Of a stretch of DNA of 64,000 nucleotides, positions 51,164-60,495 are shown one piece after another. The stretch's first letter is position 1. Every line of letters begins with the position of its first letter. The notes beneath the pieces were generated by a model. The model was given only the letters and a program-made list of their open reading frames with translations, did not search any database and was not told the DNA's origin. This DNA comes from Methylobacterium sp. WSM2598 (GTDB taxonomy: Bacteria > Pseudomonadota > Alphaproteobacteria > Rhizobiales > Beijerinckiaceae), in contig NZ_KB900609.1 in assembly GCF_000379105.1 (NCBI RefSeq), forward strand, positions 2,159,933-2,223,932. Direction: 5' to 3'. The translations under genes were made by a program, and so were the position numbers.

Positions 51164-52222
51164 TCAGATCCGCCGATGGACGAGGTCGTGGATGAAGCCC
51201 AGCTTGGCGATGACCGGGGGCGCCAGCACGAAGGGATAGACGTCGTTGAGGCCCATCGCCCGGTTGACGCTGTTGAGCGCGAAGGTGACCGGCAGCCAGG
51301 TGCTGACCACCTGCTCGATGCTGTCGGCCCTGTAGGGGTCGAAGCCGATCCGGGCGGCGAGCGTCCCGGTCGCGTCGAGGAGCGGCTGGACCTGCATGCC
51401 GAAGGCGCTCGCCATCTCCAGCGTGTCGACGATGTGAAGGTAATGCGCCCAGGTCTCGGCGAAGTCCTCCCAGGGATGCGTCGTCGCGTAGGCCGAGACG
51501 AAGTTCTCCTGCCAGTTCGGCGGCACGCCCTCCGCGTAGTGGCGCTTCAGCGCCTCCTCGTAACTCTCGGAATCGTCGCCGAAGACGGCCCGGCAGGCGT
51601 CGAGCTTGCCGGCGTCGCGGACCAGCACGTCCCAGTAATGGTGGCCGACCTCGTGGCGGAAATGGCCGAGCAGCGTGCGGTAGGGCTCGCCCATCGCGGC
51701 GCGGCGGCGCTCGCGCTCGGCGTCGTCCGCCTCGACGAGCGCGATGGTGATGACGCCGTTGTCGTGGCCGGTCATCACCTTCGGGCCGTCCGCGGGCGGA
51801 TCGGCCAGGAAGTTGAAGATCAGCCCGTGCTCGGGATCCTCCGCGCGGGTGTGGAGCGGCAGGTTCCAGCGCAGCAGGGTGTAGAACAGCCGGTGCTTGG
51901 CCGATTCCATCTTCCGCCACGCCAGGAGCCGGCCCGGATCGGAGATGTCCGGGATGGTGCCGTTGTGGCGGCAGGCGAGGCAGAACGCGTCGCGCGTGCC
52001 GGGCGGCACCAGCCAGTTGCAGGCGTCGTGCTCGGCATTGGTGCAGAACAGGCCGGGCCGGTCCGGGGCGGCGAGCGGCGTCCAGGACCCGTCGCCCACC
52101 GGCTCCAGGGCCGAGAGCGTGCCGGTCTCGGGCAGGTAGGCGAGCCGGTGCCCGCAGCGCTCGCAGGTGTGGTTCTCGTAGTACAGGATGTTGCCGCAGA
52201 ACTGGCACTGGAACAGTCGCAT
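51164..52222 (-). CDS. zinc-binding metallopeptidase-like protein with N-terminal zinc ribbons
   Basis: The 352-residue protein starts with a zinc-ribbon (MRLFQCQFCGNILYYENHTC, ERCGHR) and a second cysteine pair (LFCTN, FCLACRHNG), then a putative peptidase domain with HEVGHHYWD (about residue 189-197, HExxH with a third His) and a downstream EDFAETWAHYLH that could supply the third ligand. This fits the DUF2248 'putative zinc-binding metallopeptidase' family of proteobacteria, which has no proven substrate. It lies 128 nt upstream of the FAH gene on the same strand. Confidence 0.85.
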   Translation of the reverse strand: MRLFQCQFCGNILYYENHTCERCGHRLAYLPETGTLSALEPVGDGSWTPLAAPDRPGLFCTNAEHDACNWLVPPGTRDAFCLACRHNGTIPDISDPGRLLAWRKMESAKHRLFYTLLRWNLPLHTRAEDPEHGLIFNFLADPPADGPKVMTGHDNGVITIALVEADDAERERRRAAMGEPYRTLLGHFRHEVGHHYWDVLVRDAGKLDACRAVFGDDSESYEEALKRHYAEGVPPNWQENFVSAYATTHPWEDFAETWAHYLHIVDTLEMASAFGMQVQPLLDATGTLAARIGFDPYRADSIEQVVSTWLPVTFALNSVNRAMGLNDVYPFVLAPPVIAKLGFIHDLVHRRI

Positions 52223-52462
52223 CGGAGCCTCGCCGCCATGCAGGGCACCGCCCGACGACGCGGATGCCGGTCCGTCGAGGGCGGTGCCGTAAGGGTGGAA
52301 GCCCGGCGCGCCCCGGTTCCGGCGGGAACCGCGGGCGCGTCCGGGAAGCGGCCGCGGGCCGAACGGCCGAGCCTTGCACCCGTAACGGGCGGGCGGGCTT
52401 TGGGATCCCTCGGGCGGCGCTATATCGGCGGCGACGTCACAGGGACGGAGGAGCGCCCGCCG

Positions 52463-54010
52463 ATGACCATGAATGGTGCCGAGAGCCTGGTCCGCACATT
52501 GGTCGCGGGCGGCGTCGAGGTCTGCTTTACCAATCCGGGCACGTCCGAGATGCACTTCGTGGCGGCCCTGGACCGGGTCGAGGGGATGCGCGCGGTGCTG
52601 TGCCTGTTCGAGGGCGGGGCGACCGGCGCGGCGGACGGCTACGCCCGGATGACCGACCGGCCCGCCTCGACGCTCCTCCACCTCGGCCCCGGCCTCGGCA
52701 ACGGCATCGCGAATCTCCACAATGCCCGGCGGGCACGCTCGCCGATGGTCAACATCGTGGGCGAGCACGCGACCTACCACCGCGCCTTCGACGCGCCCCT
52801 GACCTCCGACATCGAGGGGCTGGCGCGGCCCGTCTCGGCCTGGCTCCGCACGGGGCTGAGCGCCCGGGAGGTGGCGCGGGACGGCGCGGCGGCGGTCGCC
52901 GCCGCCCTGACGCCGCCCGGCGGGGTCGCGACGCTGATCCTGCCCGCCGACACCGCCTGGGAGGAGGGAGGCGGGGTGGCGCCCGTGCCGGCCATCCCGG
53001 CGCGGGCGCGGGTGCCGGACGAGGCGATCACCCACGCGGCCGCGGCGCTCGCCAGCGGCGAGCCGGTGCTGCTGCATCTCGGCGACCGGGCGGTGCGCGG
53101 GGAGGGACGGCGGATCGCGGCCCGGATCGCGGCCCGGACCGGGGCGCAGCTCCTCGCCATGACCTCGAACGCCCGGATCGACCGCGGCGCCGGCAGCGTG
53201 CCGATCGAGCGGCTGCCCTACCCGGTCGATCCCGCCCGGGCGGTGCTCGCCCCCTTCCGGCACATCATCCTGGTCGGGGCGACGCTGCCGGTCGCCTTCT
53301 TCGCCTATCCGGGCAAGCCTTCCGCGCTGGCGGCGCCGACCTGCGACGTCTTCGCCCTGGCCGCCCCCGAGCAGGACCAGATCGACGCGCTGGAGCGCCT
53401 CGCCGAGGCGGTCGGCGCGCCGGCCGCGGCGGACCTCCCGGCCCCCGCCCGCCCGGTCCTGCCGGGCGGCGAGCGCCTCGACCAGGACAGCGTCGGGCAG
53501 GTGCTCGGTGCCCTGATCCCGGAGGGAGCGATCATCTGCGACGAGTCGATCACCACCGGCCGGAACTTCTTCCCCGTCACGCAGGGCGCTGCGCCCCATA
53601 CCTGGCTGCAGCTCAGCGGCGGCGCGATCGGGCTCGGGATCCCGATGGCGACGGGCGCCGCCGTGGCCTGCCCGGACCGCAAGGTCATCGCCCTGCAGGC
53701 GGACGGCAGCGCGCTCTACACGGCGCAATCGCTCTGGACCCAGGCCCGCGAGGGGCTCGACGTCGTCACCCTGATCTGGTCGAACCGCTCCTACGCCATC
53801 CTGCGGGCGGAACTCGCGCATGTGGGGGCCAATCCGGGCCGCAAGGCCCTCGACATGCTCACCCTCGACGATCCGCCGATCGACTGGCCGAGCCTCGCGC
53901 GCGGCTACGGCGTCGAGGGCTGCCGGGTCGAGACCCTGCCGCGCCTCGTCGACGTCCTGACGCGCGCCCTCGCGCGGCGCGGACCCTTCCTGATCGAAGT
54001 GGCCCTTTGA
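52463..54010 (+). CDS. thiamine-diphosphate enzyme, acetolactate synthase large-subunit-like
   Basis: The 515-residue protein has the three-domain pyruvate-oxidase-type plan. The catalytic glutamate is in AVLCLFEGGATGAADGYARM (about residue 50), and the cofactor motif is LQADGSALYTAQS ... SNRSY (about 415-445), with Ala before DG. Family members are labelled acetolactate synthase or benzoylformate-decarboxylase-like. It lacks the regulatory subunit gene ilvN and is 30-60 residues shorter than IlvB, so true branched-chain biosynthesis is doubtful. GGAGGAG precedes the ATG. Confidence 0.82.
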   Translation: MTMNGAESLVRTLVAGGVEVCFTNPGTSEMHFVAALDRVEGMRAVLCLFEGGATGAADGYARMTDRPASTLLHLGPGLGNGIANLHNARRARSPMVNIVGEHATYHRAFDAPLTSDIEGLARPVSAWLRTGLSAREVARDGAAAVAAALTPPGGVATLILPADTAWEEGGGVAPVPAIPARARVPDEAITHAAAALASGEPVLLHLGDRAVRGEGRRIAARIAARTGAQLLAMTSNARIDRGAGSVPIERLPYPVDPARAVLAPFRHIILVGATLPVAFFAYPGKPSALAAPTCDVFALAAPEQDQIDALERLAEAVGAPAAADLPAPARPVLPGGERLDQDSVGQVLGALIPEGAIICDESITTGRNFFPVTQGAAPHTWLQLSGGAIGLGIPMATGAAVACPDRKVIALQADGSALYTAQSLWTQAREGLDVVTLIWSNRSYAILRAELAHVGANPGRKALDMLTLDDPPIDWPSLARGYGVEGCRVETLPRLVDVLTRALARRGPFLIEVAL

Positions 54011-54153
54011 TTGAGAGGGGCGCACAAAACACGCCGGACGCGCAAAATCGCGCCGGCACTGCAGATTCTCTGGGTAAAGCCGGCAAAATTTCAGCAGAGC
54101 GTAACGCCGGCCGCGCGAGACATGGTTCGGTTCTGCGTGGAATTACGGTGACC

Positions 54154-56538
54154 ATGGCGACCGATCCGACGGCAACCGACGCGCTGCTTCGCGGCTGGTC
54201 TTCCGCGCAGGCCGCCGCGCGCGGCCTGCCCTTCTACGAGGATGTGGTTCTCGGCAATCTCGGGCGGGCGGCGCCGCGCGCCGCCCTCGTGGCCCTGCCC
54301 GGCGAGGATCCGGCGCACGTGCTGTGGAGCGGCGAGGCCTTCGAGGCCTGGCTCGGGCGCCCGCCGCAGGGGGTCGCGGTCGCGGCGCTGGGGGAGGGCC
54401 TCGGCCATTCCCTCGGGGCGATCCTGCGGGACGCGCTCGCGGGCGGGCAGCCCGTGCGGGCGCGCTGCAACCAGGTCAGCGGCGGGATGGTGCTCTCCAC
54501 CGAGATCCTCGGCCTGCCGCTGCGCGACCGGACGGGGGGCCGCTACGTCCTGCTCTGCCTGCTCGGCGAGACGAGCCGCACCAACCTCCTCAAGGCGATC
54601 CTGCGCGCCACCGGCCAGGGCATCCTGGCGCTCAGCGCCGTGCGGGACGAGGCCGGCGGCGTCGTCGACTTCCAGGTCGTGGCGCTGAACGAGGCCGCGG
54701 CCGCGATGATCGGCGGGCCGGCGGCGGCGCTGATGTGGCGGCGCCTGTCCGCGATCCTGCCGGGCCCCGTCGCCGAGGCCACCACGGGGCGCCTGCGCCC
54801 CATCGCCGGCGCGTCCGGGCGCCTGAGCTTCGAGGCGGCCTATCGGCGCGCGGACGGGGCCGTGCTCCACCTCAAGATCGAGGCCGCCTCCCTCGGGGAT
54901 CACCTGGGCCTCACGCTGACCGACATCGGCGACGTCAAGGCGCGGGAGGAATCCGCCCGCCTGCTGTTCGAGACCAACCCGCTGCCGATGTGGGTGACGG
55001 ACGAGGCCGGCCGCTTCCTGGCCGTGAACGACGCCGCGATCGGCCATTACGGCTACGCGTCGCCGGACTTCCTGCGCATGAGCCTGCGCGACCTCGCGGT
55101 CGCGGGCGGCGCCGGCAGCGGCGAGGCGCCCGCGCGCCACCGCCGCCGCGACGGCAGCGTGATCGAGGTCGCGGCCTATTCGCGCCGCATCCCCTTCGAG
55201 GGCCGGTCGGCGACGCTCACCGCCCTGGTGGACGTGACCGAGCGGCGCCGGGCCGAGGCGCGGATCACCCACATGGCGCATCACGACGCGCTGACCGACC
55301 TGCCCAACCGGGTGCTGTTCCGGCAGCGGATCGTGGCGGCCCTTGAGGCGCAGGCCCGGGACGGGCGGAGCGCCGGGCTGCTCTGCCTCGACCTCGACCG
55401 CTTCAAGCTCGTCAACGACACGCTGGGCCATCCGGCCGGCGACGAGCTGCTGCGCCAGGCCGCCCAGCGCCTCGCCTCCTGCGCGCAGGACGGCAGCGTG
55501 GCGCGGCTCGGGGGCGACGAATTCGCCCTGCTCGCGCCCGCGGACGGGCCGGAGGCGGTGATGGCGACGGCGCGGCGCGTCATCGCGGCGCTCGCGCAGC
55601 AGCCCTTCCTGGTCGCGGGCCAGGCCGTCCAGGTGGGCGCGAGCGTCGGCGTCGCGCTCCTGCCCGCCGACGGCACGGATCCGGACGTGCTGCTGCGCCG
55701 GGCCGACATGGCGCTCTACGCCGCCAAGGCGGCCGGGCGCGGCACCGCCGTCGCGTTCGAGCCGGCGATGGACGAGGCGATCCAGGCCCGCCGCATCCTG
55801 GAAGCCGACCTGCGCGCCGCCCTGGAGGCCGGCGCGCTTGAGGTGCACTACCAGCCGCTCCACGATTGCCGCACGCTGCGCATCCTCGGCTGCGAGGCCC
55901 TGCTGCGCTGGCGCCACCCGGCGCGCGGCTTCGTCCCCCCGGGCGAATTCGTGCCCCTCGCCGAGGATCTCGGCCTGATCGGCGAGCTCGGGGCCTTCGT
56001 GCTGCGCGCGGCCTGCCGGGAGGCGGCCGGCTGGAGCGTCCCGCTGCGCGTCGCGGTGAACCTGTCGCCCGCGCAGTTCCGCAGCCCGGGCCTCGCCCTC
56101 TCGGTGACGGCGATCCTCGCCGAGACCGGGCTCGACCCCCGGCGCCTCGACCTGGAGATCACCGAGACGGTCCTGCTCTCCGAGGACGCGGCGAACGTCG
56201 CGATCCTGAGCGAGTTGCGCGCGCTCGGCGTGCGGATCGCCATCGACGATTTCGGGACAGGCTACGCCAGCCTCAGCTACCTGCGCGCCTTCCCGTTCGA
56301 CCAGATCAAGATCGACCGGTCCTTCGTCGGCCGCCTCGGCGAGGACCCGCAGAGTGCCGCCATCGTCCGGGCCGTCACGAATCTCGGCCGCAGCCTCGGC
56401 ATCGTCACGGTGGGCGAGGGCGTCGAGACGCCCCGGCAGCTGGAGCAGCTGCGCGCCTTCGGCTGCGACGTGGTGCAGGGCTACCTTCTCGGCCGCCCGG
56501 TCCCGGCCGCGGCCCTGCGCCCGCTCCTCGCTGCCTGA
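54154..56538 (+). CDS. PAS-GGDEF-EAL protein, cyclic-di-GMP enzyme
   Basis: The 794-residue protein has two or three PAS-like regions (about residues 140-270 and 270-370; LFETNPLPMWVTDEAGRFLA), a diguanylate cyclase domain with ARLGGDEFALL (about 450-456), and a phosphodiesterase domain with CEALLRWRHP (about 580), NLSPAQFRS, LEITETVLL, IAIDDFGTGYASLSYL and DRSFV. Both catalytic motif sets are intact, so it could make or break cyclic-di-GMP. It is probably soluble; no helix of membrane type is seen. A repeat B hairpin begins at its stop codon. GTG at 54148 is an alternative start. Confidence 0.93.
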   Translation: MATDPTATDALLRGWSSAQAAARGLPFYEDVVLGNLGRAAPRAALVALPGEDPAHVLWSGEAFEAWLGRPPQGVAVAALGEGLGHSLGAILRDALAGGQPVRARCNQVSGGMVLSTEILGLPLRDRTGGRYVLLCLLGETSRTNLLKAILRATGQGILALSAVRDEAGGVVDFQVVALNEAAAAMIGGPAAALMWRRLSAILPGPVAEATTGRLRPIAGASGRLSFEAAYRRADGAVLHLKIEAASLGDHLGLTLTDIGDVKAREESARLLFETNPLPMWVTDEAGRFLAVNDAAIGHYGYASPDFLRMSLRDLAVAGGAGSGEAPARHRRRDGSVIEVAAYSRRIPFEGRSATLTALVDVTERRRAEARITHMAHHDALTDLPNRVLFRQRIVAALEAQARDGRSAGLLCLDLDRFKLVNDTLGHPAGDELLRQAAQRLASCAQDGSVARLGGDEFALLAPADGPEAVMATARRVIAALAQQPFLVAGQAVQVGASVGVALLPADGTDPDVLLRRADMALYAAKAAGRGTAVAFEPAMDEAIQARRILEADLRAALEAGALEVHYQPLHDCRTLRILGCEALLRWRHPARGFVPPGEFVPLAEDLGLIGELGAFVLRAACREAAGWSVPLRVAVNLSPAQFRSPGLALSVTAILAETGLDPRRLDLEITETVLLSEDAANVAILSELRALGVRIAIDDFGTGYASLSYLRAFPFDQIKIDRSFVGRLGEDPQSAAIVRAVTNLGRSLGIVTVGEGVETPRQLEQLRAFGCDVVQGYLLGRPVPAAALRPLLAA

Positions 56539-56580
56539 TCCGACATCCGACGGATTGCTTCGCCATGCGGATGTCGGCCT
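56536..56580. repeat. family B inverted repeat (copy 1), overlapping the stop codon
   Basis: CCGACATCCG (56540-56549) and CGGATGTCGG (56568-56577) form a hairpin with an 18-nt loop. The element begins at the TGA stop of the GGDEF-EAL gene and is nearly identical to 60234-60278. The sequence TGATCCGACATCCGACGG is identical in both. Confidence 0.8.
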
Positions 56581-56741
56581 CGCTCAAGCGCCGCGGCCGT
56601 TCGGCTCGGATCCGGGTTCCGCGCCGGGGTCGCCGCCGGACGGGCGCTCGGCGGCGCGCTGCGGCTCCCGGGACACACACGCGGCCCGCGCGAGCGGCTA
56701 GGCAGGAGCATCCGACCGCCCGCCGAGGATCGCTCCCCGCC

Positions 56742-57401
56742 ATGACGCCGCGCCGCCTGATCCCCCTCCTCCTGGCGAGCCTGTCGCTCGCCGCCTGCCA
56801 AGCCCGCGGGCCGGCCCAGGTGGCGGCGACCGGTGTGGCGGCGACCGACGAGGATGCGGCCTGGTACATCGGCACGATGCCCGACCAGCCCTTCGAGGTG
56901 CCGCTGGTCGACCGCGGCCGGATCGACCCGAAGTACCGGCGCCAGGTCGTGGCCTATGCGGGCCCCGAGAAGCCCGGCACGATCGTGGTCGATATCGACG
57001 AGCGCCTGCTCTACCTCGTGCAGGACGGGGGCGAGGCCATCCGCTACGGCGTCGGCGTGGGCAAGCTCGGCTTCTCCTGGAAGGGCACCGCCACGATCGG
57101 CCGCAAGGGTGTCTGGCCCGATTGGGGGCCGACCCGCACCATGGTCGGCCTCAACCCGGACCTGCCCCGCTCGCGCAAGGGCGGGCTCGACAACCCGCTC
57201 GGGGCACGCGCCCTCTACCTCTACCAGGGCGGGCGCGACATCCTCTTCCGCATCCACGGCACCAACGAGCCCTGGAGCATCGGCGAGCAGATGTCCTCGG
57301 GCTGCGTGCGCATGCTCAACGAGGACATCGTCGACCTCTACGGCCGCGTGCCGGTGGGGACGACCGTCCTGGTGAAGCGGCACGGCCGGTACCGGGTCTG
57401 A
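56742..57401 (+). CDS. L,D-transpeptidase (YkuD family), lipoprotein
   Basis: The 219-residue protein has a lipoprotein signal (LLLASLSLAAC, Cys near residue 19) and a YkuD domain. The catalytic motif is RIHGTNEPWSIGEQMSSGCV, with His near residue 171 and the nucleophile cysteine at about 188, followed by RM. It forms 3-3 cross-links in peptidoglycan or attaches proteins to it. It is a single gene between family B repeat and ppdK. The start at 56742 is set by the signal. Confidence 0.92.
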   Translation: MTPRRLIPLLLASLSLAACQARGPAQVAATGVAATDEDAAWYIGTMPDQPFEVPLVDRGRIDPKYRRQVVAYAGPEKPGTIVVDIDERLLYLVQDGGEAIRYGVGVGKLGFSWKGTATIGRKGVWPDWGPTRTMVGLNPDLPRSRKGGLDNPLGARALYLYQGGRDILFRIHGTNEPWSIGEQMSSGCVRMLNEDIVDLYGRVPVGTTVLVKRHGRYRV

Positions 57402-57560
57402 GATTCCGGGACCCGCGCGCCGGCCCCGGCGCGGCGCGGAGCAGGGCCCCCGCCGCCCGCGCGTCAGGTGCGCGGCGCACCGTTCAGCTTGCGTTGTGCC
57501 TTGGGATGGTCCAACCCCGGCGACGCGTGGGGTCGCAACCCGGACAAACGGACGAACACG

Positions 57561-60236
57561 ATGGCGAAGTGGGTCTACACCTTCGGCGACGGCAAGGCCG
57601 AGGGCCAGTCGTCGATGCGCAACCTGCTCGGCGGGAAGGGCGCGAACCTTGCCGAGATGTCGAATCTCGGGCTGCCGGTGCCCCCGGGCTTCACGATCAC
57701 GACCGAGGTCTGCACCTACTTCTACGACCACGGGCGGGAGTACCCGCCCGAGCTCAAGGATCAGGTCGACGCCGCCCTGGAGGCGGTGGGAGGGCTCACC
57801 GGCCGCCGCTTCGGCGATTCCGAGACGCCGTTGCTGGTCTCGGTCCGCTCCGGCGCCCGGGCCTCCATGCCGGGCATGATGGACACGGTGCTCAATCTCG
57901 GCCTCAACGACGTCACCGTCGAGGCGCTGGCCCGCGGCGCGGGCGACCCGCGCTTCGCCTACGACAGCTACCGGCGCTTCATCACCATGTACGCGAACGT
58001 GGTGCTCGGGGTGGAGCACCACACCTTCGAGGAGGCGCTCGAGCACTACAAGGAGACGAAGGGGCTCGAGCTCGACACCGACCTCTCCGCCCAGGACTGG
58101 AAGCACCTGATCGGCGAGTACAAGAGCATCGTGAAGCGCGAGCTCGGGCAGGACTTCCCGCAGGACCCGCAGGCCCAGCTCTGGGGCGCGATCGGGGCGG
58201 TGTTCGGCTCGTGGCGGAACCCGCGCGCCAACAAGTACCGCGAATTGCACGCCATCCCGGAGAGCTGGGGCACCGCGGTCAACGTGCAGGCCATGGTGTT
58301 CGGCAACATGGGCGACACGTCCGCGACCGGCGTCGCCTTCACGCGCAACCCCTCGACGGGCGAGCGCGCGCTCTACGGCGAGTTCCTGATCAACGCCCAG
58401 GGCGAGGACGTGGTGGCGGGCATCCGCACCCCGCAGGACATCACCGAGGCGGCCCGGATCGAGTCCGGCTCCGACAAGCCCTCGATGGAGCGGGCGATGC
58501 CGGAGGCCTACGCGGAGCTCGTGCGCATCTACGGGCTGCTGGAGAAGCACTACCGCGACATGCAGGACATGGAGTTCACCGTCGAGAACGGGAAGCTCTG
58601 GATGCTGCAGACCCGCAACGGCAAGCGCACCGCCAAGGCGGCCCTGCGCATCGCCGTCGAACTCGCCGGCGAGGGGCTCATCACCCGCCAGGAGGCGATC
58701 GGGCGGGTCGAGCCGGCCTCGCTCGACCAGCTCCTGCACCCGACCATCGACCCGAAGGCCGAGCGCCGCGTGATCGCGACCGGCCTGCCGGCCTCGCCGG
58801 GGGCGGCCTGCGGCGAGATCGTGTTCAACTCGGAGGAGGCCGAGGCGGCCAGGAAGGCCGAGCGCAAGGTCATCCTGGTGCGGGTCGAGACCTCGCCCGA
58901 GGACATCCACGGGATGCACGCGGCGGAGGGCATCCTGACCACCCGCGGCGGCATGACCTCGCACGCGGCCGTGGTGGCGCGCGGGATGGGCAAGCCCTGC
59001 GTCTCCGGCGCGGGCGCGATCCGCGTCGACTACAACGCCCGCACCCTCTCGGTCGGCGGCGTGACTCTGAAGGCCGGCGACCTCGTCACGATCGACGGCT
59101 CCAACGGGCAGGTGATCCAGGGCGAGATGCCGATGCTGGAGCCCGAACTCTCGGGCGACTTCGCCACCCTGATGGGCTGGGCCGACGAGGTCCGCACCAT
59201 GAAGGTGCGCGCCAATGCCGAGACCCCGGCGGATGCGCGGGCGGCGCGGACCTTCGGCGCCGAGGGCATCGGCCTGTCGCGCACCGAGCACATGTTCTTC
59301 GACGAGGGCCGCATCACGGCCGTGCGCGAGATGATCCTCTCGGACGACGCCGAGGGGCGGCGCGCGGCGCTCGCCAAGCTCCTCCCCTACCAGCGGGCGG
59401 ATTTCGTCGAGCTCTTCACCATCATGTCGGGCCTGCCGGTGACGATCCGGCTGCTCGACCCGCCGCTGCACGAGTTCCTGCCCAAGGAGGAGGAGGTCGC
59501 GGCCTTCGCCGCCGAGACGGGCCTGCCGGCCGACAAGCTGCGCCGCCGCATGACCGAGCTGCACGAGACCAACCCGATGCTCGGCTTCCGCGGCTGCCGG
59601 CTGGCGATCCTGTTCCCGGAGATCGCCGAGATGCAGGCCCGCGCGATCTTCGAGGCCGCCGTCGAGGCCGCCACGCGGACCGGAAAGCCCGTCATCCCCG
59701 AGGTGATGGTGCCCCTGGTGTTCACCAAGGCCGAGTTCGACCTCGTCAAGGCGCGCATCGACGCCATGGGCAAGGCCGTGGCGCAGGAGACCGGCGCGTC
59801 GGTCGAGTACCAGGTCGGCACGATGATCGAGTTGCCGCGGGCGGCCCTGCGGGCCGGCGACATCGCGCAGACGGCGGAGTTCTTCTCCTTCGGTACCAAC
59901 GACCTGACCCAGACGACGCTCGGCATCAGCCGGGACGACGCCGGCACCTTCCTGGGGCCCTACACGAAGAGCGGCATCCTCTCCTCCGACCCCTTCGTGT
60001 CGATCGACCAGGAGGGCGTGGGCGAACTGGTGCGGCTCGGGGTCGAGCGCGGCCGGGCGGTGCGCCCGGGCATCAAGCTCGGCATCTGCGGCGAGCACGG
60101 GGGTGACCCCGCCTCGATCGCCTTCTGCCAGGAGGTCGGCCTCGACTACGTGTCCTGCTCGCCCTACCGGGTGCCGATCGCCCGGCTCGCCGCCGCCCAG
60201 GCGGCGCTCTCGATCAGGCCGCGCGGAGAGGCCTGA
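57561..60236 (+). CDS. ppdK: pyruvate, phosphate dikinase
   Basis: The 891-residue PPDK interconverts pyruvate + ATP + phosphate and PEP + AMP + pyrophosphate. The ATP-grasp domain starts at WVYTFGDGKAEG and includes RSGARASMPGMMDTVLNLG; the phosphohistidine is in GGMTSHAAVVARGMGKPC (about residue 470), and the PEP-binding domain ends with GICGEHGGDPAS (about 845). In serine-cycle methylotrophs it supplies PEP for carbon assimilation. The ATG at 57561 starts the family's usual MAKWVYTF. A family B repeat begins at its stop codon. Confidence 0.97.
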   Translation: MAKWVYTFGDGKAEGQSSMRNLLGGKGANLAEMSNLGLPVPPGFTITTEVCTYFYDHGREYPPELKDQVDAALEAVGGLTGRRFGDSETPLLVSVRSGARASMPGMMDTVLNLGLNDVTVEALARGAGDPRFAYDSYRRFITMYANVVLGVEHHTFEEALEHYKETKGLELDTDLSAQDWKHLIGEYKSIVKRELGQDFPQDPQAQLWGAIGAVFGSWRNPRANKYRELHAIPESWGTAVNVQAMVFGNMGDTSATGVAFTRNPSTGERALYGEFLINAQGEDVVAGIRTPQDITEAARIESGSDKPSMERAMPEAYAELVRIYGLLEKHYRDMQDMEFTVENGKLWMLQTRNGKRTAKAALRIAVELAGEGLITRQEAIGRVEPASLDQLLHPTIDPKAERRVIATGLPASPGAACGEIVFNSEEAEAARKAERKVILVRVETSPEDIHGMHAAEGILTTRGGMTSHAAVVARGMGKPCVSGAGAIRVDYNARTLSVGGVTLKAGDLVTIDGSNGQVIQGEMPMLEPELSGDFATLMGWADEVRTMKVRANAETPADARAARTFGAEGIGLSRTEHMFFDEGRITAVREMILSDDAEGRRAALAKLLPYQRADFVELFTIMSGLPVTIRLLDPPLHEFLPKEEEVAAFAAETGLPADKLRRRMTELHETNPMLGFRGCRLAILFPEIAEMQARAIFEAAVEAATRTGKPVIPEVMVPLVFTKAEFDLVKARIDAMGKAVAQETGASVEYQVGTMIELPRAALRAGDIAQTAEFFSFGTNDLTQTTLGISRDDAGTFLGPYTKSGILSSDPFVSIDQEGVGELVRLGVERGRAVRPGIKLGICGEHGGDPASIAFCQEVGLDYVSCSPYRVPIARLAAAQAALSIRPRGEA

Positions 60237-60278
60237 TCCGACATCCGACGGCTTGCGTCGCCAGGCGGATGTCGGCCT
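60234..60278. repeat. family B inverted repeat (copy 2), overlapping the ppdK stop
   Basis: CCGACATCCG (60238-60247) and CGGATGTCGG (60266-60275) repeat the hairpin at 56536. It includes the ppdK TGA. The family A repeat follows 30 bp later. Confidence 0.8.
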
Positions 60279-60307
60279 GCCTCACGCACCGCGCGGGCTT
60301 CTCAGAC

Positions 60308-60335
60308 GCTGTCCGGACGTGATCGTCCGGACAGC
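60308..60335. repeat. 12-bp inverted repeat, family A (copy 3)
   Basis: GCTGTCCGGACG (60308-60319) and its exact complement (60324-60335) flank TGAT, the reverse complement of the ATCA loop at 27413, so the element is inserted in the opposite orientation. Confidence 0.85.
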
Positions 60336-60495
60336 GGATGACGCCGTCCGGCGCCTCGCCGCTCGGGCGCGGCGCCGCCGTTAACGCCCGCTCAACCATA
60401 CTTCCCGATCATCGTCCCCGGCCGTCACGCGGCTTCTGGCGCAACAGCCGTGGGATCGGAACGTGGGAGCAGGGCGCGGGAGAAGAGGGCGAGGC

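Noticed and set aside
50240..52462. Forward open frame leading into the acetolactate-synthase-like gene
   Set aside because: It is antisense to the FAH and metallopeptidase genes; real coding begins at 52463 after GGAGGAG.
52463..54010. Calling this gene ilvB
   Set aside because: No ilvN partner, shorter than IlvB, and an altered cofactor motif (ADG); the general family name is safer.
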